Source of the DNA: Clostridiales bacterium
GTDB lineage: Bacteria; Bacillota; Clostridia; Saccharofermentanales; Saccharofermentanaceae
Length of the DNA: 6,930 nt
NCBI GenBank assembly: GCA_017612755.1
Contig: JAGAFH010000101.1
Span: 1-6,930 of the forward strand
Reading direction: 5' to 3'
Within the stretch, counting starts at the first letter, position 1, and every line of letters begins with the position of its first letter. The notes under the pieces were generated by a model that did no database searches, was not told the origin of the DNA, and saw only the letters and a program-made list of their open reading frames with translations. Below are positions 6,448 to 6,930 of the stretch, in pieces. Both the position numbers and the translations under genes were made by a program.

Positions 6448-6739
6448 GGTTTATTCTCCCGTCTATTATACTTCCCGCTTCCATTAATGCTTCGTTATAT
6501 GGCGCTTCAAGCTTCCGGTCTATGTTGAACTTTTCGGATACCAGAAAGCTGCTGCCGTCTTTGGTCACCACTTTTCCGAGAAGTTCTGTCCCCTGGCAGA
6601 TATGGCAGGGTTCAGAAGGCCCGAAAACGAAGTCACAGCACATGTAGTCGAAGTGACCGCACTTTGGGCAGAAGATCATTATGTTGGGATATCCGTTATA
6701 TTCGTATTCCTGTTGGCATTTGTGGCAGCTTCGTCTCAT
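6437..6739 (-). CDS. Small cysteine-rich zinc-ribbon protein
   Basis: A 100-residue soluble protein of unknown function. The first half carries four cysteine clusters: CHKC (5-8), CPKC (24-27), CC (34-35) and CHIC (45-48). C5/C8 with C24/C27 would form one zinc ribbon, and C34 or C35 with C45/C48 could bind a second zinc or extend the fold. The C-terminal half has no cysteine and ends in a glycine-containing segment. Its ATG overlaps the stop codon of the gene before it (ATGA at 6736-6739), and its own last 11 bp overlap the start of the Tim44-like gene. This strongly suggests a coupled operon of physically associated proteins. The ribosome binding site is weak (GGAAGAG about 15 bases upstream), in line with translational coupling. 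Confidence 0.75.
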   Translation of the reverse strand: MRRSCHKCQQEYEYNGYPNIMIFCPKCGHFDYMCCDFVFGPSEPCHICQGTELLGKVVTKDGSSFLVSEKFNIDRKLEAPYNEALMEAGSIIDGRINHGL

Positions 6740-6930
6740 GACATAAGTTTACCACTCTTCCTGGTCTCCTTATACCTGTACCAGATTCCGTAATCCTGAC
6801 AGGAGGCAATGCCGTCACAAAGGTCGGTAAAATCCATATAGTACACGAAAAGAAGAGTATTGCCCCTTAACGCATCAAAGCCCTCTTTATCCGTTCCCAG
6901 TTCACTATAGGGGAGCACATATATATTTTC
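6736..6930 (-). CDS. Unrecognised gene, 3' end only (start outside the window)
   Basis: The frame is open to the right edge. Upstream of the GTG at 6918 it reads ENIY, so that GTG is probably an internal valine and the real start is beyond the window. About 64 codons are visible. The product is hydrophilic, with aromatic-rich stretches (TLLFVYYMDFTD, DYGIWYRYKETR) and two lone cysteines, and matches no family I know. Its TGA overlaps the ATG of the zinc-ribbon gene (ATGA), which supports it as a real coding sequence and the upstream member of that operon. Confidence 0.6.
   Translation of the reverse strand, partial: ENIYVLPYSELGTDKEGFDALRGNTLLFVYYMDFTDLCDGIASCQDYGIWYRYKETRKSGKLMS

Overview
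The window looks like chromosomal DNA from a low-to-mid GC Gram-positive anaerobe, most likely Clostridia (Lachnospiraceae/Ruminococcaceae-like). This rests on strong AGGAGG-type ribosome binding sites, dense same-strand packing, a Gram-positive style Ser/Thr-rich lipoprotein, and a macro-domain protein whose tail matches proteins I know from that group. The taxonomy is inferred; no marker gene is present.

Layout: seven consecutive genes run on the minus strand, from right to left, after one short partial plus-strand gene at the left edge. The left edge (1-304, +) is the C-terminal part of an XRE/Cro-type helix-turn-helix regulator. It converges on the minus-strand cluster with only 9 bp between the stop codons. 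In transcription order the minus-strand cluster is: the 3' end of an unrecognised gene (6736-6930); a 100-aa cysteine-rich zinc-ribbon protein (6437-6739); a 424-aa membrane protein with two zinc ribbons and a Tim44-like region (5173-6447); a 236-aa lipoprotein (4398-5108); a 220-aa soluble protein whose patterns recall ferredoxin-dependent bilin reductases (3680-4342); a 313-aa membrane protein with a DUF697/YcjF-like core (2720-3661); a macro-domain protein with a helical HTH-like tail (1694-2716); and an ADP-ribosylglycohydrolase fused to an SseB-like domain (314-1603).

The first three genes overlap (4 bp and 11 bp) and are surely co-translated. The last four are also tightly packed, with gaps of 18, 3 and 90 bp. 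A terminator-like hairpin with a six-T tract (4343-4388) sits between the lipoprotein and the 220-aa gene. The window may therefore hold two transcription units, or one unit with an internal attenuator.

The most interesting part is the left block. Two different ADP-ribose-handling folds, a macro domain and a DraG/ARH-type glycohydrolase, are adjacent. Each is fused to an extra domain, and they follow a DUF697 membrane protein and a poorly known soluble protein. This suggests an ADP-ribose or ADP-ribosylation processing module, possibly a stress, signalling or defence function. No ADP-ribosyltransferase is visible in the window, so this is a hypothesis. The 90-bp gap ahead of the glycohydrolase holds two perfect inverted repeats, one flush against its ribosome binding site. 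I found no RNA genes, insertion sequences or CRISPR arrays.
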